Shown: positions 17,401-25,121 of the stretch, piece by piece | Layout of the letters: every line of letters starts with the position of its first letter | How positions within the stretch are numbered: the stretch's first letter is position 1 | Assembly: GCF_023740735.1 (NCBI RefSeq) | Contig: NZ_JAMRXH010000029.1 | Location: forward strand, 1-43,378 | DNA length: 43,378 bases | DNA from: Nocardia sp. CDC159 | GTDB lineage: Bacteria > Actinomycetota > Actinomycetes > Mycobacteriales > Mycobacteriaceae | Direction of reading: 5' to 3' | The notes under the pieces: model-generated | What the model saw: the letters and a program-made list of their open reading frames with translations, nothing else | Told to the model about the DNA's origin: nothing | Database searches by the model: none | Program-made: the position numbers and the translations under genes

Positions 17401-20400
17401 GCGCGATCGAACCGAACCGCAGGCCCCGGATCTGCACGCACACATGGTGATCCGCGTCGAGCAGATCGATATCGGCGGTCGGCTCGCCGGTGGTGTCGAC
17501 GCGGGCCACCACGGTGACCTCCTCCGGCAGCGGGGCCAGCAGCCGCATTGCGCGCACGGCCACCGGCACCATGGCGCCGTCTCCGGTGCTGCCCGCCCCC
17601 GCCAGCAGCGCGGCCACGCTCTGCAGCGAGGCGTCGACGACGGCCGGATGCGCGGGGTGCCGGGTCTGCCGGGCAATGGTGCCGTCCAGCCTCGCCACCA
17701 CCGTGCCGCCGGAGACGCGGATCGAGATGGCGCGGCGGAAGGCGGGGCCGTAGTCGAGTCCGTGCGTAGCCAACTGGGCGTAAAATTCGGCCGGGTCGAT
17801 CTCGACCATCGAATCATCATCGGGCACATCGACCTTGGCGCGTTCGTAGACTCCCTCCACCAACCGGCCCATGGCGTTGATCGTCCAGACCGAACCGGCC
17901 AAGCCGCGGGAACGGATGGTGAAACGCCGGGTCGATTCCTCGAGGTCGAACCGCATGATCGGCGTCTCGCCGTCGTCGATGACCAGCGGAGCGACGAAGC
18001 GCACCTGTTCCACGGCCACCCGCGTGGATTCGGTACGCAGTGCGGCGACACTGAGCGCGGCATCCAAATACGCTGCGCCGGGCAGGATCCTGGATCCACC
18101 GACCACGTGATCGGCCAGCCACGGCAGGGTCTCGTTGCTCAGCTCCAGCTGCCAGCTCGCGGTCTCGTCGGGTTGCTGATCGCCCAGCATCGGGAGGGTG
18201 TCGGGGGCGCCGTGGCGGCGCAGCCGATGGATCGGCAGATCGTTGCGCAGGTGCGTGCGCTGCCACGGGTAGCGTGGCAGATCCAGATGCGGGGTAGGAG
18301 TGGGCAGCTCGGCGAACAGCGCGTCGATATCGAGCACCCCGGCCGCGTACAGCCCGGCGACGCTCTGCCGGACGCTCTCGGCGTCGGACTGCTTGCGATT
18401 GAGGGTGGCGACGGTTGTCCCGGATTCGCCTGCCGCAATCAGGATTTCGCGGATGTTCGCGCCCAGCACCGGATGCGGGCCGACCTCCAGGAAGACCCGG
18501 TGACCCGCGCGCACCAGTTCGGTCACCGCGTCGGCGAAACGCACCGATTGCCGGACGTTGGCGCACCAGTATTCGGCATCCCAGTCGCCGGTGGTGACCG
18601 GTGCCCCGGTCACGGTGGAGTACAGCGGAATCCGCGGCGCAGACAGGCGCAGATCCGCGAGGACCGTGCGCAGCTCGTCGAGAATCGGATCCATCAGATG
18701 GCTGTGATAGGGCACCTCGACCTGGAGTCGCCGCGCGAAAATGCCTCGAGCGGTGAGGGTTTCGGCTATCTCGTCCAACCGCCCCACATCGCCGGCGAGG
18801 GTGACCGCCGACGGGCTGTTGACGGCCGCGACGTCGACGCGGTTGTCGCCCTCGATCAGGGCCTGCGCCGCGGCCAGGCCGATACCGACGGCGAGCATGC
18901 CGCCCGAGCCCGCGGTGGTGGCCTGCAACCGGGCGCGGTGGTAGCCGACCAGCAGGGCGTCGTGCAGCGACAACATGCCGGTGACGTAGGCGGCCGAGAC
19001 CTCGCCGACGCTGTGGCCGACGATCGCGGCCGGGTGGACGCCCAGCTCGGCCAGCAGGGCGACCAGCGACACCTGCACCAGGAAGTTGGCGGGCTGTGCG
19101 ACCGCGGTCGTGGTCACCCGCGACTCCTCCTCGGGCCGCAGCAGTTCTTCCACGATCGACCAGCCCGCGATGGCGCGGAATTCCGTGTCGATGCGCTCTG
19201 CCTCGGCCGCGAATGCGCCACCTGCGGTGAGCAATTCGCGGGCCATGGCCCACCACTGCGGACCCATTCCGGTGAACACGAACACCGGCTCGGGGGCCTT
19301 GCGCGCGATCACGCGGCTCACTCGGCCCGCACCACCGGCGAAGTCGACCAGATTCCGGACCAGTTCGGTGTCGTCGCCGAAGGTGATCCCGGCGCGGAAC
19401 GGGTGATGGGCCCGCCGGGTCCACGCGGCCTCGGTCAGGCGGCCCGGATCGGCGCCGTCGGCGATACGTTCGGCGAAGCCTCGGGCCAGATCGCGCACGG
19501 CCTGTTCGCTGCGTGCCGAAATCGGCAGGACGCCAGGATGTTCGGGTTTCCGGGGAGCGGGCCGCGGTCCGGTGTATTCCTGCAGGATGGCGTGGGCGTT
19601 GGTACCGCCGTAGCCGAATCCGTTGACCGCGATGGTGACCCGGTCGACCTCCGGGCCGACCTGTTCGACCTCGAGCTGCAGCCGAATGCCCAGCTCTTCG
19701 AACGGGATGTCCGGATTCGGCGTGTCGATCCAGCCCTGCGGGGCAATCGTCCGCTTCGACACCGCCAGTGCGGATTTGATGACGCTCGCGATGCCGGAGG
19801 CGGCCTCGGTGTGGCCCAGCTGGGCCTTCACCGAGCCGACGCCCACCGGCGTGGTGCGACCGGGCACGGCGCCGTAGGCATGGCCGATGGCCCTTAGTTC
19901 CAACGGATCTCCGACCGGGGTGCCGGTGCCGTGCGCCTCGATGTAGGTCACCTCGTGCGGCTCGATCCCCGCGCGTCGGATGACGGCCTTGGCGAGGGCC
20001 TCCTGCGCATCGGCGTTGGGAACGGTGATGGCCGTGGTGCGGCCGTCCTGATTGGAGTTGGTCGCCTTGATCACCGCGTAGACGCGGTCGCCGTCACGTT
20101 CGGCGTCGGCGAGTTTCTTCAGCACCACCATGCCCACGCCCTCGCCGCGGCCGTAACCGTCGGCGGACGCGTCGAAGGGCTTGCTGCGGCCGTCCGCGGC
20201 CAGGAAGCCGCCCTTGCACATCGAGACGAAGGGTTCCGGCTCGGCCAGCACGGTCACCCCGCCCGCGACGGCGATCTCACAGTCCCCGTTATCGATGGCC
20301 TGACACGCCAGATGCAGCGCGACCAGGGAGGATGAACAGGCGGTGTCGACGGTGATCGCGGGCCCGACGAGGTTGAGCGCGTAGGCGATCCGGTTCGAAA

Positions 20401-20860
20401 TCATCGTGTAGGAGGCGCCGGCCGCTGTGTGCATGTCGACATGCGGCAGCGCGGGACCGCCCACCGAGACGCCCAGCTGATCGAGGGTGAACGCGCCGAC
20501 GTAGACACCCAGCGGCGCGCCCGCGGTACGTCCGGCGATGCCCGCGTCGTCGAATGCCTCCCAGGTCACCTCGAGCACCAGCCGCTGCTGCGGGTCCATG
20601 GCCGCGGCCTCGCGCGGGGAGATGCCGAAGAAGTCCGGGTCGAAGGCCCAGGGGTCGCCGGTCATGAACGCCGCCCGCTTGGTGTACATCCGGCCCGGGG
20701 CGCGCCGGTCCGGGTCGTAGTAGCGGCGCCAGTTCCAGCGCTCGGGCGGTATCTCGCGCACCCCGTCCCGCTTGTTCACCACGAAATCCCAGAAGGATTC
20801 CGGTGAATCGATACCACCGGCATAGCGGCAACCGATTCCGACGATGGCAATATCCGACAC
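14495..20860 (-). CDS. Type I polyketide synthase, single fully reducing module KS-AT-DH-ER-KR-ACP
   Basis: A 2121-residue one-module PKS. KS 1-430: VDTACSSS with Cys175, EAHGTGT with His310, and His350 in QLGHTEA. AT about 525-860: GHSVGE with Ser617 and, at the specificity position, VPYHSHLM (717-723), which is neither the common malonyl HAFH nor methylmalonyl YASH. DH about 900-1155: HVVGGSRILP with His918 and VVDASLQ with Asp1076. ER about 1410-1735: NADPH motif HGAAGGVGSAAVQ (1555-1567). KR about 1753-1935: TGGFGGFG, FSSGSAIFG, Tyr1903 and Asn1907; VDD at 1844-1846 hints at B-type stereochemistry. ACP about 2030-2105: GLDSL with Ser2064. All catalytic residues are present. There is no thioesterase, loading module or docking helix, so it probably works iteratively to build a saturated chain released by the next gene. 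The GTG start has GAGGAG 5 bases upstream. Confidence 0.93.
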   Translation of the reverse strand: MSDIAIVGIGCRYAGGIDSPESFWDFVVNKRDGVREIPPERWNWRRYYDPDRRAPGRMYTKRAAFMTGDPWAFDPDFFGISPREAAAMDPQQRLVLEVTWEAFDDAGIAGRTAGAPLGVYVGAFTLDQLGVSVGGPALPHVDMHTAAGASYTMISNRIAYALNLVGPAITVDTACSSSLVALHLACQAIDNGDCEIAVAGGVTVLAEPEPFVSMCKGGFLAADGRSKPFDASADGYGRGEGVGMVVLKKLADAERDGDRVYAVIKATNSNQDGRTTAITVPNADAQEALAKAVIRRAGIEPHEVTYIEAHGTGTPVGDPLELRAIGHAYGAVPGRTTPVGVGSVKAQLGHTEAASGIASVIKSALAVSKRTIAPQGWIDTPNPDIPFEELGIRLQLEVEQVGPEVDRVTIAVNGFGYGGTNAHAILQEYTGPRPAPRKPEHPGVLPISARSEQAVRDLARGFAERIADGADPGRLTEAAWTRRAHHPFRAGITFGDDTELVRNLVDFAGGAGRVSRVIARKAPEPVFVFTGMGPQWWAMARELLTAGGAFAAEAERIDTEFRAIAGWSIVEELLRPEEESRVTTTAVAQPANFLVQVSLVALLAELGVHPAAIVGHSVGEVSAAYVTGMLSLHDALLVGYHRARLQATTAGSGGMLAVGIGLAAAQALIEGDNRVDVAAVNSPSAVTLAGDVGRLDEIAETLTARGIFARRLQVEVPYHSHLMDPILDELRTVLADLRLSAPRIPLYSTVTGAPVTTGDWDAEYWCANVRQSVRFADAVTELVRAGHRVFLEVGPHPVLGANIREILIAAGESGTTVATLNRKQSDAESVRQSVAGLYAAGVLDIDALFAELPTPTPHLDLPRYPWQRTHLRNDLPIHRLRRHGAPDTLPMLGDQQPDETASWQLELSNETLPWLADHVVGGSRILPGAAYLDAALSVAALRTESTRVAVEQVRFVAPLVIDDGETPIMRFDLEESTRRFTIRSRGLAGSVWTINAMGRLVEGVYERAKVDVPDDDSMVEIDPAEFYAQLATHGLDYGPAFRRAISIRVSGGTVVARLDGTIARQTRHPAHPAVVDASLQSVAALLAGAGSTGDGAMVPVAVRAMRLLAPLPEEVTVVARVDTTGEPTADIDLLDADHHVCVQIRGLRFGSIAPRPGPMQRMVDFFYEDRWEMRDPVESAALPATDGLHTVVAVMAPASTVIAERIAAVTATGRASSELFVIGDPDRADLEDELTQRIRRARGRAGVERLHLVVVAGDDYDEMDSLWTLRRIALTAEHVLDAWLAEHGAEMELLGDGTYYASLITEHARTHPDGEAAPNPSHAALAGARRALLNEQTRLRWRLIDADGEVADADLAAELTIPGAFTHDHADEVFLHNGIRWVTVVGRTLQERLDALDEARPLTDREADFRLELPRNKTFAKLGWRRGERRAPGPGEVEVRMTAIGLNYKDSLRVIGVLGDRELGDTFFGTEPGMEGAGVIVRLGEGVTGFRVGDEVGLACRGMIGRFNTLAEDLVWRVGEGFEPGRCSSSTSFVAAEYALLELARVRPGETVLVHGAAGGVGSAAVQIAKLHGARVIGTASTDERRAYVLEQGADHALGSRSLNFVDEVLALTNGRGADVVISSAPGEILVQNFDAVAEFGRIVEVGKADIYFGGVLELRHFDKNVAYFSFDLDRMMKLRQQEVFEYTKAVNGRIDDGTYRALPFEMYGTAEVARAFEEVARSSRIGRVALDLDEDAPLVRPRIPDVVIDSGARYLITGGFGGFGLAVGRWLVDKGARRLTLLGRGGPATEEARRQLAVWEQQGVAITTELVDVADAEAVAAVVARAHTREHPLRGIFHTAGAVDDKRIGAMDRGSLAKVFRPKLIGARALWEGVVAAGARLDQFVLFSSGSAIFGGIGHYSYTAANIAVNAYAEALARQGVNALAVGWGHMAGAGMAAADENLARYLVNTGFDTIEMDDGPLYLEQALRLGVTRVDIFPISWARVAATGPQLALTGRIEAMIAAAAQNDSAASRLRAELAALDETKRREVVAHMLAEQLAAVMGVAAESIDLTVPLPELGLDSLMAVEFGSLVTQTLGVDLISLKLGRSFSLEQAGAIAAEAIVEGSGSLGLSSAEEVAA

Positions 20861-20931
20861 TACGACTCCTCGGCCGACTCGAAACTCTGGCGATTACCCC
20901 CCGGAAAAGAACGACAGCCGCCGACGCGGAA

Positions 20932-21558
20932 TCAGACGGTTTCCGCGCGGACCGGCTGCCGGAGCATCACATTCATCGAAGGCCCGTGGGCGCCTATTCC
21001 GGCGCGGTCCACTGCCTCGAATCCGAACCTTCGGTAGAAGGCGACGTTGCCGTCCTTACAAAGACCATGGATCGCGACGTTCTCGGCATCGGCCCGCTCC
21101 ACAAGCGACCCGAACAGCGCGCTGCCCACACCTCGGCCCTGCACCTCGGGGTCACAGCCCAGGTGGACGCACCACAGATGCGGCTCGTCGGGAGCGAGGC
21201 GCGCGATGGTCGCGTCGACATCCATCCCGCGCCGGGTCGCCGAGCCCATGGCCGCAAGCAGCTTCGGCCCGGAAACAACCTCGTGCCACAGGGATTTTCG
21301 GTAATCGGCCGGATACCACAGCAGCACCCCCACGATCCGCTCGCCCAGGGTCGCCACCGCCGCCCCACCGGAAGGCAAGAAGCGATGCCGAATCATGATG
21401 CTGGTCATTCGTTGCGCGCGCCGATGGCGGACGCGCTCGTCGGGGAATATGTACTCGTCGATCGGATCGTCGTGGTCGAATGCCTTTCCCAGCACCCGCG
21501 CCATTCCGGCGATGTCGTCATGCGCGGCTTTCCGCACGACTGAGATCTCCGGTTGCAC
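20932..21558 (-). CDS. GNAT family N-acetyltransferase, first gene of the PKS operon
   Basis: A 208-residue GNAT protein. HLWCVHLGCDPEVQGRGVG (about 130-148) is strand 4 plus the acetyl-CoA pyrophosphate loop (Q-G-R-G-V-G), followed by SALFGSLVERADAENVAIHG and the C-terminal NVAFYRRFGFEAVDR. The N-terminal half (RKAAHDDIAGMARVLGKAF) is typical of the fold. It lies 71 bases upstream of the PKS on the same strand with no visible terminator, so it is probably the first gene of the operon. In context it may acetylate the amino group of the PKS/oxoamine synthase product or give self-resistance; both are inference. GTG at 21558 and TTG at 21561 are both possible starts. Confidence 0.82.
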   Translation of the reverse strand: MQPEISVVRKAAHDDIAGMARVLGKAFDHDDPIDEYIFPDERVRHRRAQRMTSIMIRHRFLPSGGAAVATLGERIVGVLLWYPADYRKSLWHEVVSGPKLLAAMGSATRRGMDVDATIARLAPDEPHLWCVHLGCDPEVQGRGVGSALFGSLVERADAENVAIHGLCKDGNVAFYRRFGFEAVDRAGIGAHGPSMNVMLRQPVRAETV

Positions 21559-21636
21559 CAAAGCTCTTGTCCCTCACATATTTCTGCTCTTGTCCGCCCG
21601 TCGTTGTGCAGTCTCACAAGCCGGACTTCCGTCAGA

Positions 21637-21697
21637 CTACCGCAGAACGAAAGCTTCTCTACCGGCCAGTAATGTGCGGTAGGACACAGATTTTATA
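21637..21697 (-). promoter_or_regulatory. Promoter of the GNAT-PKS-oxoamine synthase operon with repeated CGGTAG sites
   Basis: On the minus strand TATAAAAT (21697-21690) is a good -10 candidate. Just downstream come three copies of a heptamer: CTACCGC (21682-21676, inverted), CCGGTAG (21664-21658) and GCGGTAG (21643-21637). The first and third form a 7-bp perfect inverted repeat. Sites placed over and after the start point suggest a repressor. The start codon lies about 120 bases further on. No -35 of quality is seen, and no regulator gene is adjacent. Confidence 0.4.
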
Positions 21698-22368
21698 CAT
21701 TGCACAATCACTTCGACTTCCCGTACAGTACGCACCCATTCCGTCCCGCTCGAACCAAAAGGACTGCCACTCGGATACTTTCGAGGACCGTGCTCGAATT
21801 CATTCCGCGCACCACTCCCTGGCCGTCATGCCGAGAGGACAGGCACCGAGTCATATTCGCCAGTGTGGGGCTCCCCTCCGCTCGGCAGACTGCCGGGAAC
21901 AGAGCGAACCGGAGCGACGAGCTATCGCGAGATACCCAGGCCTCAGGAATGAGCCGACGAACGGATGAACTACGGGCAGAATGGTTCTCGAAGCGGTCGG
22001 ACCGCCGCTGAGAACGCGCGCCCGAATCAATGGTATTGCCAAGGCAATCCGGCGCGCGATCGATACCGTCGAACACGCCCATCCGTTCTACTGACCTTCC
22101 GTTCGAAAAGAACTTCGGCCGACGCCGATACCGAAGGCGCGCAGGGGTAGATCGCCAGTGGTGGTTCTCCGCCCATCTCGCCCGCAGAAACGTGCCGCGC
22201 CTGGTCGTCCCGACCCGCGGCATACCCATCGAGACCCCCTCGACCCTCAACGCGGCCCTGCGCCACACCGTCAATAGATCCGGGCGAAACGAACGCACGG
22301 CGATGGATCTGTTCCAGAGCTGGTGGTGAGCCCGCTACGGCTGGTGCGCGCCACCAGTCATCGGGTCT
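21698..22368. other. Long intergenic region of lower GC
   Basis: Part of a gap of about 900 bases between the GNAT start and the arabinofuranosyltransferase-like gene. Base composition from about 21600 to 22080 is visibly less GC-rich than the surroundings. Frames on both strands lack ribosome sites and codon bias. It looks like non-coding or decayed sequence; a possible transposase remnant follows at its right end. Confidence 0.45.
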
Positions 22369-22434
22369 ACCTCGCCATGCCCGCGCCGCCGGACAATGGA
22401 CGTGGATGTCCCAATTGTCCAATACGAGTGCCAC
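22369..22434 (-). pseudogene. Possible IS630-type transposase remnant
   Basis: A minus-strand frame reads VALVLDNWDIHVHCPAAR, which resembles the second catalytic block of IS630-family DDE transposases (hydrophobic strand, then D-N-x-x-x-H). It is bounded by a stop codon a few codons upstream and loses similarity quickly downstream. Only about 20 residues support the idea, so it may be coincidence. Confidence 0.25.
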
Positions 22435-22485
22435 CGTGGTCGCCTAGCGTCCGGCACAGCAGATCAGCGCGACCGACGAGGATAG

Positions 22486-24261
22486 ATGACTCAGGGCAGC
22501 ACACTTGCGCCGCTGCGGCGCGAACCCACCGAATCTGTTGTGCCCAGGGGTATTTGGGCCGGGCGAGTCACGCTGAGCGCGGGGTGGCTGACCGTCCTGC
22601 TGTTCGGCGTGCTGGCATTTCAGCGCCGGTGGATCGGTGACGACGGCATGATCGTGGTTCGGGTGGTGCGGCAGATTCTGGCCGGGGCGGGGCCGAACTA
22701 CAATCCGTTCGAGCGGGTCGAGGCGGCGACCAGCCCGCTGTGGGTGTGGTTGCTGGCCGCGTTCGCCTATGTGCGGCCGGGGGATGTCGCGGCGGCGGCG
22801 GTCGCGCTGGGGCTGGTGCTTTCGATCGCTGGGATGGGCGCGGGGCTGGCCGGGTGCGTGCGGCTGCACCGGGCGCGCGGTGAGATCGGAGTACTGGTGC
22901 CGCTGGGTGCGCTGGTGCCGCTCGCGGTCGGCGGGTTCTGGGATTACGCGACCTCGGGGTTGGAGACCGGACTGAGCCTGTGCTGGTTCGGGTATGTGTG
23001 GTGGCTGCTGGTCTCGATCAACGAACGGTCCGGCCCGGGACGGGTGCTCGCGACCGCGGTGGTGATCGGCGCGGGACCGCTGATCCGGCCGGATTTTCTG
23101 CTGGCCTCGGTCGTATTCGGGGCGGCGGCGCTGCTGCTCACCCGGCCGGGTTGGCGGCGTGGCCTGGGGTACTGCGGGGTCGGTCTGGTGCTGCCGGTCG
23201 GCTACGAGATCTTCCGAGCCGGGTACTACGGCATCCTCGTGCCGCTGCCCGCGGTGGCCAAGGAGGCGAGCAGTGCGCGCTGGGGGCAGGGGGTTTCGTA
23301 TCTCAATGATTTCGTCGACGCCTACCTGCTGTGGATTCCCCTGCTGATGATCGCCGTCATCGGAACCCGCCTGCTCGACCGCATCGCGATCGATCGCCGC
23401 ACCGCGGTATTGCTGGCGACGCCGGTGCTGGCGGCCGTTTGCCTCGGGATCTACCTGGTTCGGGTCGGCGGCGACTACATGCATGCCCGGCTCTGGGTGC
23501 CCGTGCTGTTCGCCCTGCTGCTGCCGGTGCTGATGGCACCGCTCGGCCGTCGCCGCCTGGAGTCGACCGGGGCGGCGCTGCTCGCGGTCTGGGCGCTGAT
23601 CGCCGGGTTGTTCCTCGGACCGCCTTATCACGGAACACAATTCGGCCCCACCGGCCTGACCGACGAACGTGATTACGAGACAGTGGCATTCGCCGACCCC
23701 CACCCCTCCGCCGAGTCTCGCCGCAAGGACACCACCCTCATCGCGACCCTCGCCGCGCTGACCGACCACCGCGACCGAACCCTGGTGCTGCGGACCGGCA
23801 CCGCCGCCGACGGCAACCTCTGGACCATCCCGCTCGCACCGTCGTTACCCGACCGCGGCGGCTACTTCTACAACAACATGGGCATCGCGGCGGCGGTAAT
23901 GCCGTTGCAGGGCACCGTGATCGACGTGAACGGCCTCGCGACCCCGCTGGCCGGTCACCTCCAGCTCGAACAGCGCGCCCGACCGGGCCACGAGAAATGG
24001 CTGCCCGCGGCGTGGGTGCTCGCCCGCTACGCCGACCCCGCCGCGATCGCGATGCTGCCCGACACCCCGGACGCGACCAAGGCGCAGGTCTACGCCGCCC
24101 GCGACGCGCTGTCCTGCGGCCGCCTCGCCGAACTCGTGGACTCGACGAGTCGGCCGCTGACACCGGAGCGTTTCTGGGCGAATCTCACCGGTGCGCTGTC
24201 GCGGACCGGCCTGCGGATACCACAGGATCCCTTCGCCGCGAAACAGCGCTTCTGTCGCTGA
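22486..24261 (+). CDS. AftB-like arabinofuranosyltransferase (GT-C membrane glycosyltransferase)
   Basis: A 591-residue membrane protein with about nine or ten hydrophobic segments up to residue 400 and a soluble C-terminal third. The first loop carries RWIGDDGMIVVRVVRQILAG (about 46-65) with the Asp-Asp pair typical of GT-C transferases, then GPNYNPFERVEAATSPLWVWLL. The C-terminal part has GYFYNNMGIAAAVMP, DVNGLATPLAGHLQLEQRARPGHEKWLPAAW. These features fit the mycolata AftB family, often annotated ZomB, which adds terminal beta-1,2-arabinofuranose to arabinogalactan and lipoarabinomannan from decaprenyl-phosphoarabinose. The classical aftB sits in the arabinogalactan locus; none of those genes is here, so this may be a paralogue. 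GAGGA sits 3 bases before the ATG. Confidence 0.75.
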   Translation: MTQGSTLAPLRREPTESVVPRGIWAGRVTLSAGWLTVLLFGVLAFQRRWIGDDGMIVVRVVRQILAGAGPNYNPFERVEAATSPLWVWLLAAFAYVRPGDVAAAAVALGLVLSIAGMGAGLAGCVRLHRARGEIGVLVPLGALVPLAVGGFWDYATSGLETGLSLCWFGYVWWLLVSINERSGPGRVLATAVVIGAGPLIRPDFLLASVVFGAAALLLTRPGWRRGLGYCGVGLVLPVGYEIFRAGYYGILVPLPAVAKEASSARWGQGVSYLNDFVDAYLLWIPLLMIAVIGTRLLDRIAIDRRTAVLLATPVLAAVCLGIYLVRVGGDYMHARLWVPVLFALLLPVLMAPLGRRRLESTGAALLAVWALIAGLFLGPPYHGTQFGPTGLTDERDYETVAFADPHPSAESRRKDTTLIATLAALTDHRDRTLVLRTGTAADGNLWTIPLAPSLPDRGGYFYNNMGIAAAVMPLQGTVIDVNGLATPLAGHLQLEQRARPGHEKWLPAAWVLARYADPAAIAMLPDTPDATKAQVYAARDALSCGRLAELVDSTSRPLTPERFWANLTGALSRTGLRIPQDPFAAKQRFCR

Positions 24262-24329
24262 AATCGGCCGTGTAACGTCTTGGCCGCCAGTCCGATTCAG
24301 CCTGTGCAGTGCGAAGACAGGACTGTGGC

Positions 24330-24593
24330 ATGAGCGAACTGCGCAGACGACAGCCATGGCGGCTGTGGCAACTGTGGCGACTGTACGAGCTGTGGCGGGT
24401 GGCGCGGCTGTGGCGGATAGGGCTGGCGAAGAAGTCACAGCTGCAGGCGGTGGCCGGTGCCGCGGCGGCAATGGGAATAATCTGTGGGAGCGTCGCATTG
24501 ACCTGTTGCGCGTCCCCCACCCCGAAGGACTCCTACCCCATCAAGATCGCACCGGTCACCAAGCCGTTGCCCCCGAATTATACGCCGAGGTAA
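24330..24593 (+). CDS. Small membrane or lipid-anchored protein with Leu-Trp-Arg repeats
   Basis: An 87-residue protein. Residues 10-29 are built of three-residue units (LWQ LWR LYE LWR VAR LWR) after an Arg-rich start, giving a Trp/Arg face that could lie on a membrane. Residues 40-62 are hydrophobic (LQAVAGAAAAMGIICGSVALT) and end in LTCCAS, which resembles a lipobox. A short Pro/Lys-rich tail (KIAPVTKPLPP) follows. AGGA lies about 7 bases before the ATG at 24330. I know no family with this layout. It sits 68 bases after the AftB-like gene and 75 bases before a lipoprotein gene, suggesting an envelope role. The repetitive DNA could also produce a false frame, so existence is not certain. 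Confidence 0.45.
   Translation: MSELRRRQPWRLWQLWRLYELWRVARLWRIGLAKKSQLQAVAGAAAAMGIICGSVALTCCASPTPKDSYPIKIAPVTKPLPPNYTPR
24363..24416 (+). repeat. Six imperfect 9-bp tandem repeats
   Basis: Units of the form CTGTGGCGR (CTGTGGCAA, CTGTGGCGA, CTGTACGAG, CTGTGGCGG, GTGGCGCGG, CTGTGGCGG) lie head to tail and encode the Leu-Trp-Arg steps of the small protein. Confidence 0.75.
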
Positions 24594-24668
24594 GGAGATT
24601 GGGCGTGTCGTCGGCGACACGACCGCGGCGAAGAGGCTTCCATTCGGAAGAGCATCTATCGTGGGGGG

Positions 24669-25112
24669 ATGGCTATTCGGCGCATAGTCCTGATCGCGTT
24701 CTTGAGCGCGACCGTGGCCGCCTGCGGCGGCAACTCCGCATTCAACCCCGGCGCAAGCCCGCCCGCCGACGCCGCGGCGTCGGCGAAGGCCAAGGACGCA
24801 CTGCTGCGTGGGCTCGGAGCGAACAGCTTCGCCGATCTCTGCGACCGGGTCGACTGGGCCTGTCCGATCACCGATGTGGCGGCCGAATCGGAATACGTTG
24901 TGTCCGTTCGGTCCTCGCGCACCGACACCCGCTGGGAGCCCGCCGGACGCGGCGCGCGCAGCGTGCTGAGGTATCTGCGGCAGGCCCCCGAGACGTCGAA
25001 GGTCACCACCGTCAAATACGTCAACGCCAACGGCGTCGTCCTCGACACGGCCGACCGGCTGACCTCCGCGGTCGGCGGCGACTGCGCGCTGCCGTGCGGT
25101 CGGCCGGGGTAG
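24669..25112 (+). CDS. Lipoprotein of unknown function
   Basis: A 147-residue protein with a clear lipoprotein signal: basic start (MAIRR), hydrophobic IVLIAFLSATVAAC, lipobox VAAC with Cys19, then a flexible Gly/Pro/Ala/Asp linker (GGNSAFNPGASPPADAAA). The mature domain of about 110 residues (from DALLRGLGANSFADLCDRVDWACPITDV) has four further Cys residues, two in DLCDRVDWAC and two in GDCALPC at the end, probably forming disulfides outside the cell. I do not recognise the family. A run of Gs touches the ATG and no properly spaced ribosome site is visible, so the start could differ, though the signal peptide argues for this one. It converges with the MFS gene, 9 bases away. Confidence 0.65.
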   Translation: MAIRRIVLIAFLSATVAACGGNSAFNPGASPPADAAASAKAKDALLRGLGANSFADLCDRVDWACPITDVAAESEYVVSVRSSRTDTRWEPAGRGARSVLRYLRQAPETSKVTTVKYVNANGVVLDTADRLTSAVGGDCALPCGRPG

Positions 25113-25121
25113 CGGTGGGAC

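Noticed and set aside
15878..19897. 1339-codon plus-strand open frame opposite the PKS
   Set aside because: It is antisense to a PKS whose domains and active sites are all intact. Long antisense frames are expected in GC-rich coding DNA, and the translation is Arg/Gly/His/Asp-rich with no domain.
22027..22434. 135-codon minus-strand frame as a complete gene
   Set aside because: Only about 20 residues look transposase-like; the rest has no pattern or codon bias. Listed only as a possible remnant.
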